Below, one piece after another: positions 9,333-17,839 of a DNA stretch of 41,508 bases; position 1 is the stretch's first letter, and each line of letters starts with the position of its first letter. A program made the position numbers and the translations under genes. The notes under the pieces were generated by a model. That model searched no databases. It was given only the letters and a program-made list of their open reading frames with translations, and was not told the DNA's origin. Location: positions 1-41,508 of the forward strand of contig JAYVGP010000019.1 of NCBI GenBank assembly GCA_043772005.1. Direction: 5' to 3'. The DNA comes from JAYSSF01 sp043772005. GTDB taxonomy: Bacteria > Patescibacteriota > Gracilibacteria > Absconditabacterales > Absconditicoccaceae.

Positions 9333-9947
9333 ATGAAGTATACTGCTTATGCACTAATGTTTGCGATGGTATTAAGTTTTTCTTTTGTATCTGCTCAAAA
9401 TGGAGGAGAAGATCTTGATTCTTTGATGAAGCAGTTGTCTGCTCAAGGTGATGCTACAACTGGTACAGGTAGTACTGGCGATGTCGCTACAACTACTACT
9501 GAAGAAACTCACGACGCAGCTGAAGTTAAGATCCAAAACACCACTTATACTCACAACGGTAGTGAATATACACTTACATGGACTCCACTACAAGGCACAA
9601 GCAAGGTAGAAGTTTCTGTTAAGAATGCTGATACTGATATGGACTACACTAAGGTAAATACTGTGGCTGGTAGTGCTGGTACAGTCAAAGTCAATCTTAC
9701 ATCACAAGGTACTTATATGGTCAAATTTACTCCAGTAGATGATCTCAGTACTCCGTTATGACCAGATCAGATCATGACAATTAAGGTAGAAGCTCCATCT
9801 AAGACTGCAGAGCCAATCAAGACTGACCCTACTACTACTGTAAAGGCTGCTCCACAAGTAGGTCCTGCACAAGATCTCCTATTCGGTGGATTGATTCTCG
9901 TAGCGATTCTCTACTTTGTGTACAGATTCAGATCAAACGACGCATAA
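9333..9947 (+). CDS. Exported, C-terminally membrane-anchored Thr-rich protein
   Basis: 204 residues. Signal peptide at 1-22 (Lys-Tyr start, hydrophobic core, cleavage after VSA). A Thr/Gly/Ala-rich linker (residues 40-65) leads to an Ig/FN3-like beta domain (about 68-155) with KIQNTTYTHNGSEYTLTWTP and a closing GTYMVKFTPVDD strand. A Pro/Thr-rich stalk and a C-terminal helix LFGGLILVAILYFVY with a basic end keep it in the membrane. Only one in-frame UGA among many Gly codons. The function is probably structural or adhesive at the surface, inferred from layout only. It has its own terminator, so it is monocistronic. Confidence 0.7.
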
Positions 9948-9971
9948 TTATTTTTTTGAATACTATATAAG

Positions 9972-9997
9972 TCCCGGTCATGACCGGGATTTTTTTT
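9972..9997 (+). terminator. Rho-independent terminator
   Basis: Nine-pair perfect palindrome TCCCGGTCA/TGACCGGGA followed by eight T, 24 bases after the stop of the exported protein. Confidence 0.9.
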
Positions 9998-10084
9998 GAC
10001 TAGATTTTATACCTTGAATTGCTATTGTATAGATAGATATAACCATTCTTCTCTTATTTTTTATATTTCTTTTCTTTGAAATCC

Positions 10085-10702
10085 ATGTTTATCCTACCAG
10101 ATCTTGACTACGACTATGCTGCACTCGAACCACATATTGATGCTCTGACGATGGAGATCCATCATAGTAAACATCACCAAACTTATATCACCAAGCTTAA
10201 TGCAGCGTTGGAGAATATCCAAGTAGCTGGATATCCTGCGTTTGACTATGAGATTGATGAGCTACTCTCTCGTATGTCGACGATCCCAGAAGAGGTGAGA
10301 GCTGCGGTACGTAATCATGGATGAGGACACTTCAATCATAGTATGTTCTGGGAGCTCATGACGCCAGGGTGATCTGAGATGGGTGAATATATAACTGGCA
10401 AGTTGTCAGAAATGTGGAGTTCTCCTGACTGATTTAAGGAGGCATTTGCTACCAGCGCTGGAGTACTATTCGGGTCTGGCTGGACATGGCTGATCAAGAA
10501 TACCGAGGGCAAGCTCGAGATCAAAAATTATGCCAATCAAGATAATCCGATTATGTATGGAGAAACCCCAATCTTAGGTATTGATGTGTGGGAGCATGCT
10601 TACTATCTCAAGCACCAAAATCGCCGTCCAGACTATATCTGAGCTTGGTGGAATGTAATTGACTGGGATCAGGTAGAGAAGAATATGAAGATGGTGAGGT
10701 AA
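10085..10702 (+). CDS. sodA: Superoxide dismutase, Fe/Mn family
   Basis: 205 residues, normal family length. ATG at 10085 begins MFILPDLDYDYAALEPHID, the standard SOD N-terminus (an in-frame TTG nine bases upstream is less likely). Metal ligands are visible: His in EIHHSKHHQTY, His in GGHFNHSMFW, Asp and His in DVWEHAYY. The GGH Gly pair uses GGA and UGA. It removes superoxide in the cytoplasm using Mn or Fe; the residues seen do not decide the metal, so the symbol is by family. It stands alone between the exported protein and the Abi-like gene. Confidence 0.93.
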
Positions 10703-10733
10703 ATTATACTAAATATATTTCAGACTTGAAAGT

Positions 10734-11548
10734 ATGTCTAACTTGAAAAATGTAGATAAATTAAAATTAGAAAAGCTTTTTGATATGTGAAGCTGATATG
10801 TTTTGGGTTTTTCAAATAAAACCTTTAGTAGTTTTTTCGTTGATAGTGTAAATATCGATATTGAAGATAGTGTTTATTATCTTTGAGGTTGATCAAAGGC
10901 AAATAGATTGAGATGATTTCGAAACCAAGCTCCTAATAATCTTGCTGGGAAATTGATAGGTGATTTACTAGTTTACTGGAAAACTCGCAAACAAATGTCT
11001 TCTTCTGAAATAACAAAAAAAGAAAAAGATTTATACGATGATTGTGTACAAATTTCATATAGATTAATACAAGATAGTAAGTTTTCTACTGTAGAAATTT
11101 CAAATATTATAAATATTGATCATCAGTTTATTCAGGAAAATATTAAAAAATGTGATAAGAAGATTTCTGAGCAAGATTATTCTTGAGCTATTACAAATGC
11201 AAGATCTCTAGTTGAAACTGTTTTACTTTATATTCAGAGTAAAATTTTATGAGAAGAACAGAAATTTGATGGAGAACTAAATGCACTCTATAAAAAAGTT
11301 GCGACAATGTTAAATCTTACTGAAGATAAAAATAAGAAGATTGATGAATCGCTGAAAAAAACTATAAGTGGGCTATATTCAATAATTTCTGGTATGGCTG
11401 AATTGGCAAATGATTTAGGGGATAGACATGGTAGAGCTAAAATTAATAAAACAGAGGTGCATCATGCTATATGGTAAATAGCGCAAAGACTTTTACAGAG
11501 TTTATTCTCGGTTCTTATGAGAAACAGAGAAGTGATTTCCTTAAGTAA
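10734..11548 (+). pseudogene. Abortive-infection (Abi_C-type) protein, frameshifted near the C-terminus
   Basis: The main frame runs 10734-11477 (247 residues). The N-terminal domain has KLEKLFDMGSGYVLGFSN, an SSFF segment and SKANRLRGF, as in defence proteins annotated abortive infection family. The C-terminal domain (residues 160-247) matches Abi_C: ITNARSLVETVLLYI, then LANDLGDRHGRAK and HHA. The expected ending, VNSAKTFTEFILGSY, lies in the next frame from 11474 and stops at TAA 11546-11548. One base seems to be missing at ATA-TGG-TAA, which removes about 25 residues. Either the gene is newly inactivated, or a frameshift is used, or it is a sequencing error. The CGA at 10920-10922 sits where relatives, as I recall them, have Trp (LRAFW). 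Followed by a terminator. Confidence 0.65.
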
Positions 11549-11594
11549 TGAAGTTCTACTTGCAAATCCTAAATATGAAACTCAAATTTTACGG

Positions 11595-11618
11595 CTCACT
11601 TTCATAAGTGAGTTTTTT
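11595..11618 (+). terminator. Rho-independent terminator
   Basis: CTCACTT-TCAT-AAGTGAG stem plus six T, 46 bases after the shifted stop of the Abi-like gene. Confidence 0.85.
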
Positions 11619-11654
11619 GATTGAACTATATGAAGAAAACGATACAAGTACATT

Positions 11655-14183
11655 ATGCTTAATCCAAACTACACATACCTCATTATCGACACTGAGACTA
11701 CCTGATTATCGATCGAAGATGATGATATCATTCAGGTCTGACTGATTACATTTGATCATAACTGGGCGATTACTAATCGCTACACACATTATGTGAAGCC
11801 AGAGCATTTTACCCAAGACCAGCTCAAACCTCTGATCTGATATATCACTGGTATCGATACCGCACAGATCATGTCAGCTCCTCCCATGTCCCAAATCTGG
11901 GAGCAGATCCAGCAGTATCGGGGTGATAATGTGGTAGTAATCTGACATAATATCCCGTTTGATCTCGCGATGGTGGGTAAGCATCATAAACTCGAGTATA
12001 CTGAGTCGATCGATACGATGGATGTAGCGAGGACATTGCTACATTATCAGCGCAGTTATTCACTGGAGATTTTACATCAGCAGCTTCTCCTACAGCCTCG
12101 TTACCAGTTATATCTGACCTGACTCGAGATCAAGGCACATGATGCGCTCAGTGATTGCTATACGACATATGCATTATTTCGTCATTGTATGGAGCGTGTA
12201 GGTGATATGAACAAAGAATATAAGGGATTAGAAAATATACTACCTTTTGGAAGCTGGAGCAAGTACGTCTCACAACCTCACCCTGAATCCCTCTCCTACA
12301 GAGAGGGAACGAATATAACTAAATCAGAATATATTTATCCATGAGCATATAAGCAGCTTATTGATTTTACTAAGGACCTAAGAAAGACACAAACAGTAGC
12401 TGAAGAGTATGTGTGGGAGATTTTGAGAGATAGAAGATTTTGATGAATTAAGTTTAGGAGACAGCATCCGATCTGAGGATACATTGCAGACTTCTATTGT
12501 GTGGAACATAAGTTGATAATTGAGCTTGATGGATCAGTACATCAAAATCCTGAACAACAAATTAAAGATAGACTAAGAGATGAAGATTTAACCAAAGCGT
12601 GAAACAAAATCCTTAGATTTACAAATGAGCAAGCACTTAATAAAATTGAACAAGTCTTACAAACAATTAAGGATATACTACCTGTGTCCTTCTCTGTAGG
12701 AGAAGGAGGTGGAGGATGAGGTGTTCAGCTACCTACTCTCAAAGCTCCTCTTGCATCACCTAAAACGATGGTGGATCATGAATATTATGACTGGACGACG
12801 CTGGCGAGTACGAGCAAGATCTGACTGGAACATGCTGGCTTTGCCGCGTCATTGCTCAAGCTTGTTCACCCGTCTCGTAAGATGATTATTGGGTTTGCGC
12901 ATAGAGCGAAGCTGGACCTCGCGAAGAAGATACTATGAGATCATGGTATCACGGGACTAGGCTATATGAGAGAAAATCAGTATATTGACCCCAAACAACT
13001 CCAGTCACTTGGCTCCCAAGGTCAGCGAGACCATGATGAGGTCAGCCGAATGCTCAAATATTGCTCACATCATATGCAGTGATTATCAGTTCTTGATCAT
13101 AATACTCCATGAGACTTCAAAGTGTATCAGCGTGTGCGTCTGCATCGTGAGGATGGTGAAGCTGACATCATCTTGTCAACTCACGCATGAGTGTATGCAG
13201 CATTGCAGGATAATACGTACCCTGATCATGCGATCTTGTTCCGAGATCATCAGTGGTGGCTGTCGACTGCTCAGAAGTTCTACCAATCAGGGACTCGTAT
13301 TGATCATATGATCAACATGATTGAGTGAATAATATATAAAATCAAACACAATAACGAGATATCGACTCACAGGGAGCCACCGTGAGAGGGAAATCAGAAT
13401 TCATTACAAGAATTGCAGAATCGACGAGAGATCGTATGGTGAGTGTTTGGTTCTGAGTTGATGGCATATCGTATACACTTACCAACCAATAGTAAGTGAA
13501 ATATCGAATGCTTGTGAGGTATTCCACGAGAGCATATGACCAACTTTTCACTCTTATATAAGCAGAAAGATTCCTATTTTGAATCTTTATTCAAGCTACT
13601 TTCTTCCAATGATAAGGATCGCATCATTCGTATTTTGACTCGCCTGGATGGGTTGCTTCACGAGGGGTGTCAGATCGAAGTTCAGAGTAGCTACCAGTGA
13701 GACAATATCATCATCTCTCCAGCGTCGACCTATGTGGATTATGCTGACTTTAGGCAGTTGTTTGTAGGGCGTCATGTGATCTTCACTCAGACCACAGGTC
13801 AGGGGACGGACAATATTAATACTAAATTACAAGAACATCCACCGACGATACAGCTATCACATATTCGTGATCTCAACTATGAGGTAGGTCAGAAGTTATT
13901 TATCCTCCAGAGTAACCGTAATCAGTGTAGATCTACCTTTGATACACTGATGAAGCAATGATGGGATAAGCAGACTCTCCTCATGGGAGAAAATGTCACT
14001 GGCGGTGGTAATAAACTCATCGAGCAGGCTCGTGGGGCGAAGTCGTATGTGATGGTGGGTGGTTATGATCTGTATATGCAGACGCGTGCTGCTGATATCT
14101 CATTTGATGCGGTGATGGTGATTGGATCGCTTGGAGTGCTTCATGATCAGATGGTGAGAGATATTGAGTTTTATGCTTCATAA
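11655..14183 (+). CDS. DnaQ-like 3'-5' exonuclease fused to a degenerate DinG-like helicase, with an in-frame DUF559 nuclease insert
   Basis: 842 residues in one frame with many UGA. Residues 1-190 are a DEDDh exonuclease: Exo I IIDTETTGL, Exo II VIGHNIPFDLAM, Exo III KAHDALSDCYTTYALF. Residues about 249-340 are a DUF559/Vsr-like endonuclease domain (FRRQHPIGGYIADFY, LIIELDGSVHQ, LRFTN). Residues 357-842 follow the DinG plan but with lost motifs: no Walker A Lys, DIILSTHAGVYAAL where DinG has its NH.LL motif, then RDHQWW instead of DEAH, and a C-terminal VMVGGYDLYMQTRAADISFDA segment like DinG motif V/VI. The exonuclease probably still works, and the helicase part may only bind DNA. It is followed eight bases later by the DUF456 gene. 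Confidence 0.75.
12275..12307 (+). repeat. Left terminal inverted repeat of the DUF559 element
   Basis: Contains the hairpin CCCTCT/AGAGGG around CTACAG and matches the reverse complement of 12688-12722 over about 33 positions with a few mismatches. Confidence 0.75.
12688..12722 (-). repeat. Right terminal inverted repeat of the DUF559 element
   Basis: CCTTCTC-TGTAG-GAGAAGG core hairpin followed by a G-rich arm, the inverted partner of 12275-12307. Translated as part of a run of six Gly. Confidence 0.75.
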
Positions 14184-14191
14184 TAGCTACT

Positions 14192-14659
14192 ATGGATATT
14201 CGACAAATTATAGCATTATTGTGTGTAATATGATGACTGATTGGATCAGTATTACCCGTGATACCAGGAGTGGTTTTGTCATTGATTGCGATGTTGATCA
14301 TCGAGTTTGTGACACCAGGCGGGTTTAGTAGTCAGACTTGGATCATATCTATTATCTTGATCATCATTGCGATGGTAAGTGATTATCTGTTGCCGATCTG
14401 GTGAGCCAAGCGCTGAGGCGGGACCAAATATGGTACTCGATGATCGGTTGTGTGACTGATTGCGTGATTATTTATTCCACCACGAGGGTTGATCATGGGA
14501 CCATTGTTATGAGCGTTTGTGGGTGAGTATATCGTCCACCAAAATTCTCGTCATGCACGACGTGCTGCATGGGGTAGTTTTTTGTGATCGACAGTGAGTA
14601 CGATGATTAAGTTGATTGCGAGTGGTATGATTTTGTGGTTTGTGATCCAAGCACTTTAA
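14192..14659 (+). CDS. DUF456 family membrane protein
   Basis: 155 residues, four hydrophobic segments. Typical DUF456 features: an opening helix with GGLIGSVLPVIPG, a central AKRGGGTKYGT turn, a Gly-rich helix and IMGPLLGAFVGE, then a final helix. Function unknown for the family; it is an inner-membrane protein rich in Gly zipper-like helices. Eight in-frame UGA, mostly at glycines inside helices. It begins eight bases after the exonuclease/DinG-like gene, so it is cotranscribed. Two CGA codons lie in membrane-side loops (GT-CGA-GS and PP-CGA-GL) where Trp would be easier to accept than Arg. Confidence 0.75.
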
Positions 14660-14707
14660 CTAGCAATCTTACTGAACATCAATATAGTTCGTAAAGTCAA
14701 AAGTTTT

Positions 14708-14742
14708 AAGGTTTATAAGATATCAACAACTTTATAAACCTT
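14708..14742. repeat. AT-rich perfect inverted repeat upstream of gyrB
   Basis: AAGGTTTATAA and TTATAAACCTT (11 pairs) around 13 bases, followed by further AACCTTA words up to 14760, just before the gyrB start at 14771. Similar words precede the start codons of dnaJ (8096-8133) and the RlmD-like gene (33728-33770). Could be an operator or a dispersed simple repeat. Confidence 0.5.
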
Positions 14743-14770
14743 AATAACCTTATAACCTTACACCTAACTT

Positions 14771-16684
14771 ATGTCCGCACAACAAGATTATGATGCCTCA
14801 CAAATCACGGTCCTTGAGGGACTTGAGCCAGTACGTCTCAGACCTGGAATGTATATCGGTAGTACTGATATCCGTGGACTTCACCATCTCGTTGCCGAGA
14901 TTGTGGATAATGCAATCGATGAATCACTGGCTGGCCACTGTCACAATATTACCATTAGGGTTAAGCCTGACTCGTGGGTGGAAGTCAATGATGATGGTCG
15001 TGGTATCCCTGTGGATGTGCATGCTAAGACTGGTAAATCGGCGCTTGAGACAGTATTTACTGTGTTACATGCAGGAGGTAAATTTGAAAAATCTGCTTAT
15101 AAGATCTCAGGATGATTGCACTGAGTAGGTGCGTCAGTGGTCAATGCGCTCTCTGAGCAATTGATCGTGCATGTGCACAAAAACGGTAAATTATACGAGC
15201 AATCCTATCATAGATGAGTGCCAGATGGTGATACGCAATGTATTGGTGAAACAGATCTTAATGGTACGACTGTATCATGGAAGGCTGATGCACTGATTTT
15301 CGAGACGACTAACTATGTATTCTCGACGATTGTGACTAAATATCGTCAGACCGCATACCTGACTCCAGGGGTGACGTTTACTGTAATTAATGAGCTCACT
15401 GGAGAGAGACATCGTTTTTATTTCGAATGAGGGATCAAGACATGGTTGGGTACGATGCTTGACGGGCAAGACGTGCTTACCCCAGTCTATACTGTATCGC
15501 TTGATACCGAAGAACTTGGCGCTGATATCGTGTTCTCTTATACTGATAGTAGCAACTCTAACATTCTCTCATTTGTTAATAATATCCCAACTCCAGATGG
15601 AGGAACACATTTGACATGATTTAGATCAGCGCTTCTCAATATTATCAATGAATGAGCCAAAGATCTTGAGTTGATTGATAAAAAAGTATGAGAATTTCAG
15701 TCATCTGACATCAGTGATGGTTTATATGCTATTGTGACGGTCAAGGTGCCGAATCCAGAATTTGAGTGACAGACTAAGGGAAGATTAGGTAATAGCTATG
15801 TGCGTAAGCTCGTAGAAGAGAAGACATATGCGTTCTTCAAACAGTACTTTGCCGCGCATCCAGATGAATTTAAAAAGCTCATCTCCAAAATTGCTCTTAC
15901 TGCCAGAGCTCGTATGGCTGCTAAACTTGCTAAAGATACCGTCTTGCGTAAGTCACCATTGGGTACATCAGTATTGCCAGGTAAACTCACTGACTGTCGT
16001 ACCAAAGATAAGACTCGTAGTGAACTATATCTTGTGGAGTGAGATTCTGCGGGAGGTAGTGCGAAGCAGGGTCGTGATGCGGAATTCCAGGCAATCCTAC
16101 CACTCAAGGGTAAAATTCTCAATACAGAGCAAGCGTTTATTCAGAAGATTTTGGCCAATGATGAAGTCAAAAATCTCATTGCTGGTATTGGTGCATGACT
16201 TAAGGATAGTTTTGACCTTGATAAGCGTAGATATGATAAGATAATTATTATGACCGATGCCGATGTAGATGGTAGTCATATCCGTACATTGTTACTTACG
16301 TTCTTCTTCCGTTATATGAGACCACTTGTGGATGCAGGACACGTATATATTGCAGTACCGCCATTGTATAAGTTTACACAGGGTAAGAAGTCAGAATATA
16401 TCTATAATCCTAATCCTGACCTATCATTGGAACAGATTGCAGCAGAACATGGATTTGAGCCTGGTAAGTTTGAGCCACAGCGTTACAAAGGTTTGGGAGA
16501 AATGAATCCTGAGCAGCTCTGGGAGACGACGATGAATCCAGAAAATAGATATTTGTGGCAGGTAACGATCGAGGATGCAGAAAACACTGATCGTCTCTTC
16601 CGTACATTGATGGGAGAAGATGTGATGGTACGTAAGCACTTCATCTTGGAAAATGCCAAGAATGTGAGAGATTTAGATGTATAA
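14771..16684 (+). CDS. gyrB: DNA gyrase subunit B
   Basis: 637 residues, the normal length for the short GyrB form. ATPase domain: VLEGLEPVRLRPGMYIGS, EIVDNAIDE, NDDGRGIPV and GGLHGVGASVVNALS. Transducer domain follows, then the TOPRIM domain with EGDSAGGSAKQGRD, PLKGKILN and MTDADVDGSHI (Asp residues bind Mg), and the C-terminal QRYKGLGEMNPEQLWETT motif. With GyrA it introduces negative supercoils using ATP. ParE is a less likely alternative. About ten in-frame UGA, two of them in GGLHGVG (15113, 15122) and one in EGDSAGG (16040).  I found no CGA or CGG codon in the gene; all Arg are CGU, AGA and similar. The last codons overlap a TATAAT that may start the structured RNA downstream. Confidence 0.96.
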
Positions 16685-16727
16685 TATACAGAGGAGAGTG
16701 TTTTCACAGACATTCACTGCTGTAGAT

Positions 16728-16908
16728 TAAGGAAACACTGCAAAACCTCACGATTTTCCCAGAATTTAATGTAACCTATTACATCGTGAAGGGTTTATTG
16801 TCATATATTTCCTCTGGGAAACGCTCTAACATCACATAGTTGACATGATAGATGATAGTAAACTATTGAATCATTGTCAACTCTGATGAGTTATTCAGTG
16901 TTTCCTTA
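16728..16908 (+). ncRNA. Candidate structured non-coding RNA (or non-autonomous element) between gyrB and the RsuA-type gene
   Basis: The 307-base gap 16685-16991 holds no gene but has strong base-pairing. An outer stem of 13 perfect pairs joins 16728-16740 (TAAGGAAACACTG) to 16896-16908. Inside are AAACC-TCACGAT (16743-16754) with ATCGTGA-A-GGGTTT (16783-16796), AGTTGACATGAT (16838-16849) with ATCATTGTCAACT (16870-16882) capped by ATAGT/ACTAT, and TTTCCCAGA (16755-16763) with TCTGGGAAA (16813-16821). The last pairing crosses the second stem and would make a pseudoknot or a switch. TATAAT at 16680-16685 is a possible -10 box; AACCT/AGGTT plus TTTTT at 16929-16953 is a weak possible terminator. 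The strand is inferred from this. It could instead be a mobile element with inverted ends at a TA site. I cannot match it to RNase P, tmRNA, SRP or 6S RNA. Confidence 0.5.
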
Positions 16909-16991
16909 ACATGAATGAGGAAATGTATAACCTTGTAGAAATGCGAGGTTTTTCTTCTCGCAAATTTGGATAAGATTGATATAGTAGTAGT

Positions 16992-17726
16992 ATGAAATTT
17001 CTCACCTATCTTCAACAAACTCACTGACTTGCACGTCGTGTGATCACTGATTTGATCCAGAATCGTGAAATCATGCTCAATGGTGTGATACTGGATAATT
17101 TTCTCGTACAGGTGACTGAATGAGATCAATATCTCATCACATCGTTGGGGTTATCTTGAGTTGTATTGCAGCCCGATAGTCGTAACTCCCATATTATCCT
17201 CTTCAACAAACCAGTAGGATATACGGTATCTAAGTCAGATCCTCATAATGATACAATTTTTGATATTTTACCGTCTGACTGGAAGCGTGTCTATTATCCG
17301 ATTGGAAGATTGGATAAAGATAGTTGTGGCTTATTGCTTCTAACGGATAATACAGCCTGGGTCAATCAACTCTCTCATCCACGCTATGAACATGACAAGA
17401 TCTACCATGTGCTACTCAAGCAAAAACGGAATCCTACTGATGATGCTAAGATGCTCCAGTGACTCACAATCTACGATGAACAATCTGATGAGAAAATTAC
17501 GCTTACATGTGATAAAGTTAGCCTTATCAGTGGATGAATAGCAATTACGCTCCATGAGGGTAAAAATCGCCATATTCGTAAAATGTTAAGGCAGTTGTGA
17601 TATGATATTCGTGAACTCAAAAGGGTATCATTTTGTGGGATTTCACTGGGAAATCTGTCTATGGGGGAGTATCATATCTACCAGGTTGGTGATGTTGATG
17701 AGTTTTTGAGTAAAATGGCTGTATAG
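16992..17726 (+). CDS. 16S/23S rRNA pseudouridine synthase, RsuA/RluB family
   Basis: 244 residues. N-terminal S4 RNA-binding domain (1-60: LQQTHGLARRVITDLIQNREIMLNG), then the catalytic domain with the motif I stretch ILFNKPVGYTVSK and the active-site loop GRLDKDSCGLLLLTD, where the Asp of GRLD is the catalytic nucleophile. KIYHVLLK and NRHIRKMLRQLGY are the other two family motifs. It converts specific uridines of rRNA to pseudouridine. Members with this length are RsuA, RluB, RluE or RluF, and the target cannot be told. Several UGA at conserved Gly, including LRQLG-Y. Starts about 85 bases after the structured RNA region. Confidence 0.9.
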
Positions 17727-17776
17727 TTAGTATCTGAGAGGTATTTATTTTCACTGTAAAAAAGTTCAAAAATGGC

Positions 17777-17804
17777 TTGACAAGGCATATGAAATCTGTA
17801 ATTT
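17777..17804 (+). promoter_or_regulatory. Promoter of the sigma4/HARE-HTH gene
   Basis: TTGACA at 17777-17782, 16-base spacer ending in TG, and TAATTT at 17799-17804. The coding start is at 17840. Confidence 0.65.
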
Positions 17805-17839
17805 TGTAGGTAATAACTTTAATCCCTTATGACGAATCT

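Larger units (their letters stand above)
12275..12722 (+). mobile_element. DUF559 nuclease element with terminal inverted repeats inside the exonuclease/DinG-like gene
   Basis: A 448-base block bounded by inverted repeats: left end 12275-12307 (ACCTCACCCT, then CCCTCTCCTACAGAGAGGG) and right end 12688-12722, whose complement reads ACCTCATCCT, then CCTTCTCCTACAGAGAAGG. Each end is also a small hairpin. Between them is a complete DUF559 (PF04480) nuclease domain. DUF559 genes beside CCCTCTCC-type palindromes are common in bacteria to my knowledge. Here the element has landed in frame and is translated through both ends; the right end becomes a Gly-rich linker. It probably moved by its own nuclease or by a borrowed mechanism (inference). 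Confidence 0.7.

Noticed and set aside
14771..16684. gyrB as a pseudogene because of about ten in-frame UGA
   Set aside because: UGA falls on invariant glycines (GGLHGVG, EGDSAGG), so it is a sense codon.
16685..16991. RNase P, tmRNA, SRP or 6S RNA
   Set aside because: Structured, but I could not find the conserved cores of these RNAs, so it is listed as unidentified.
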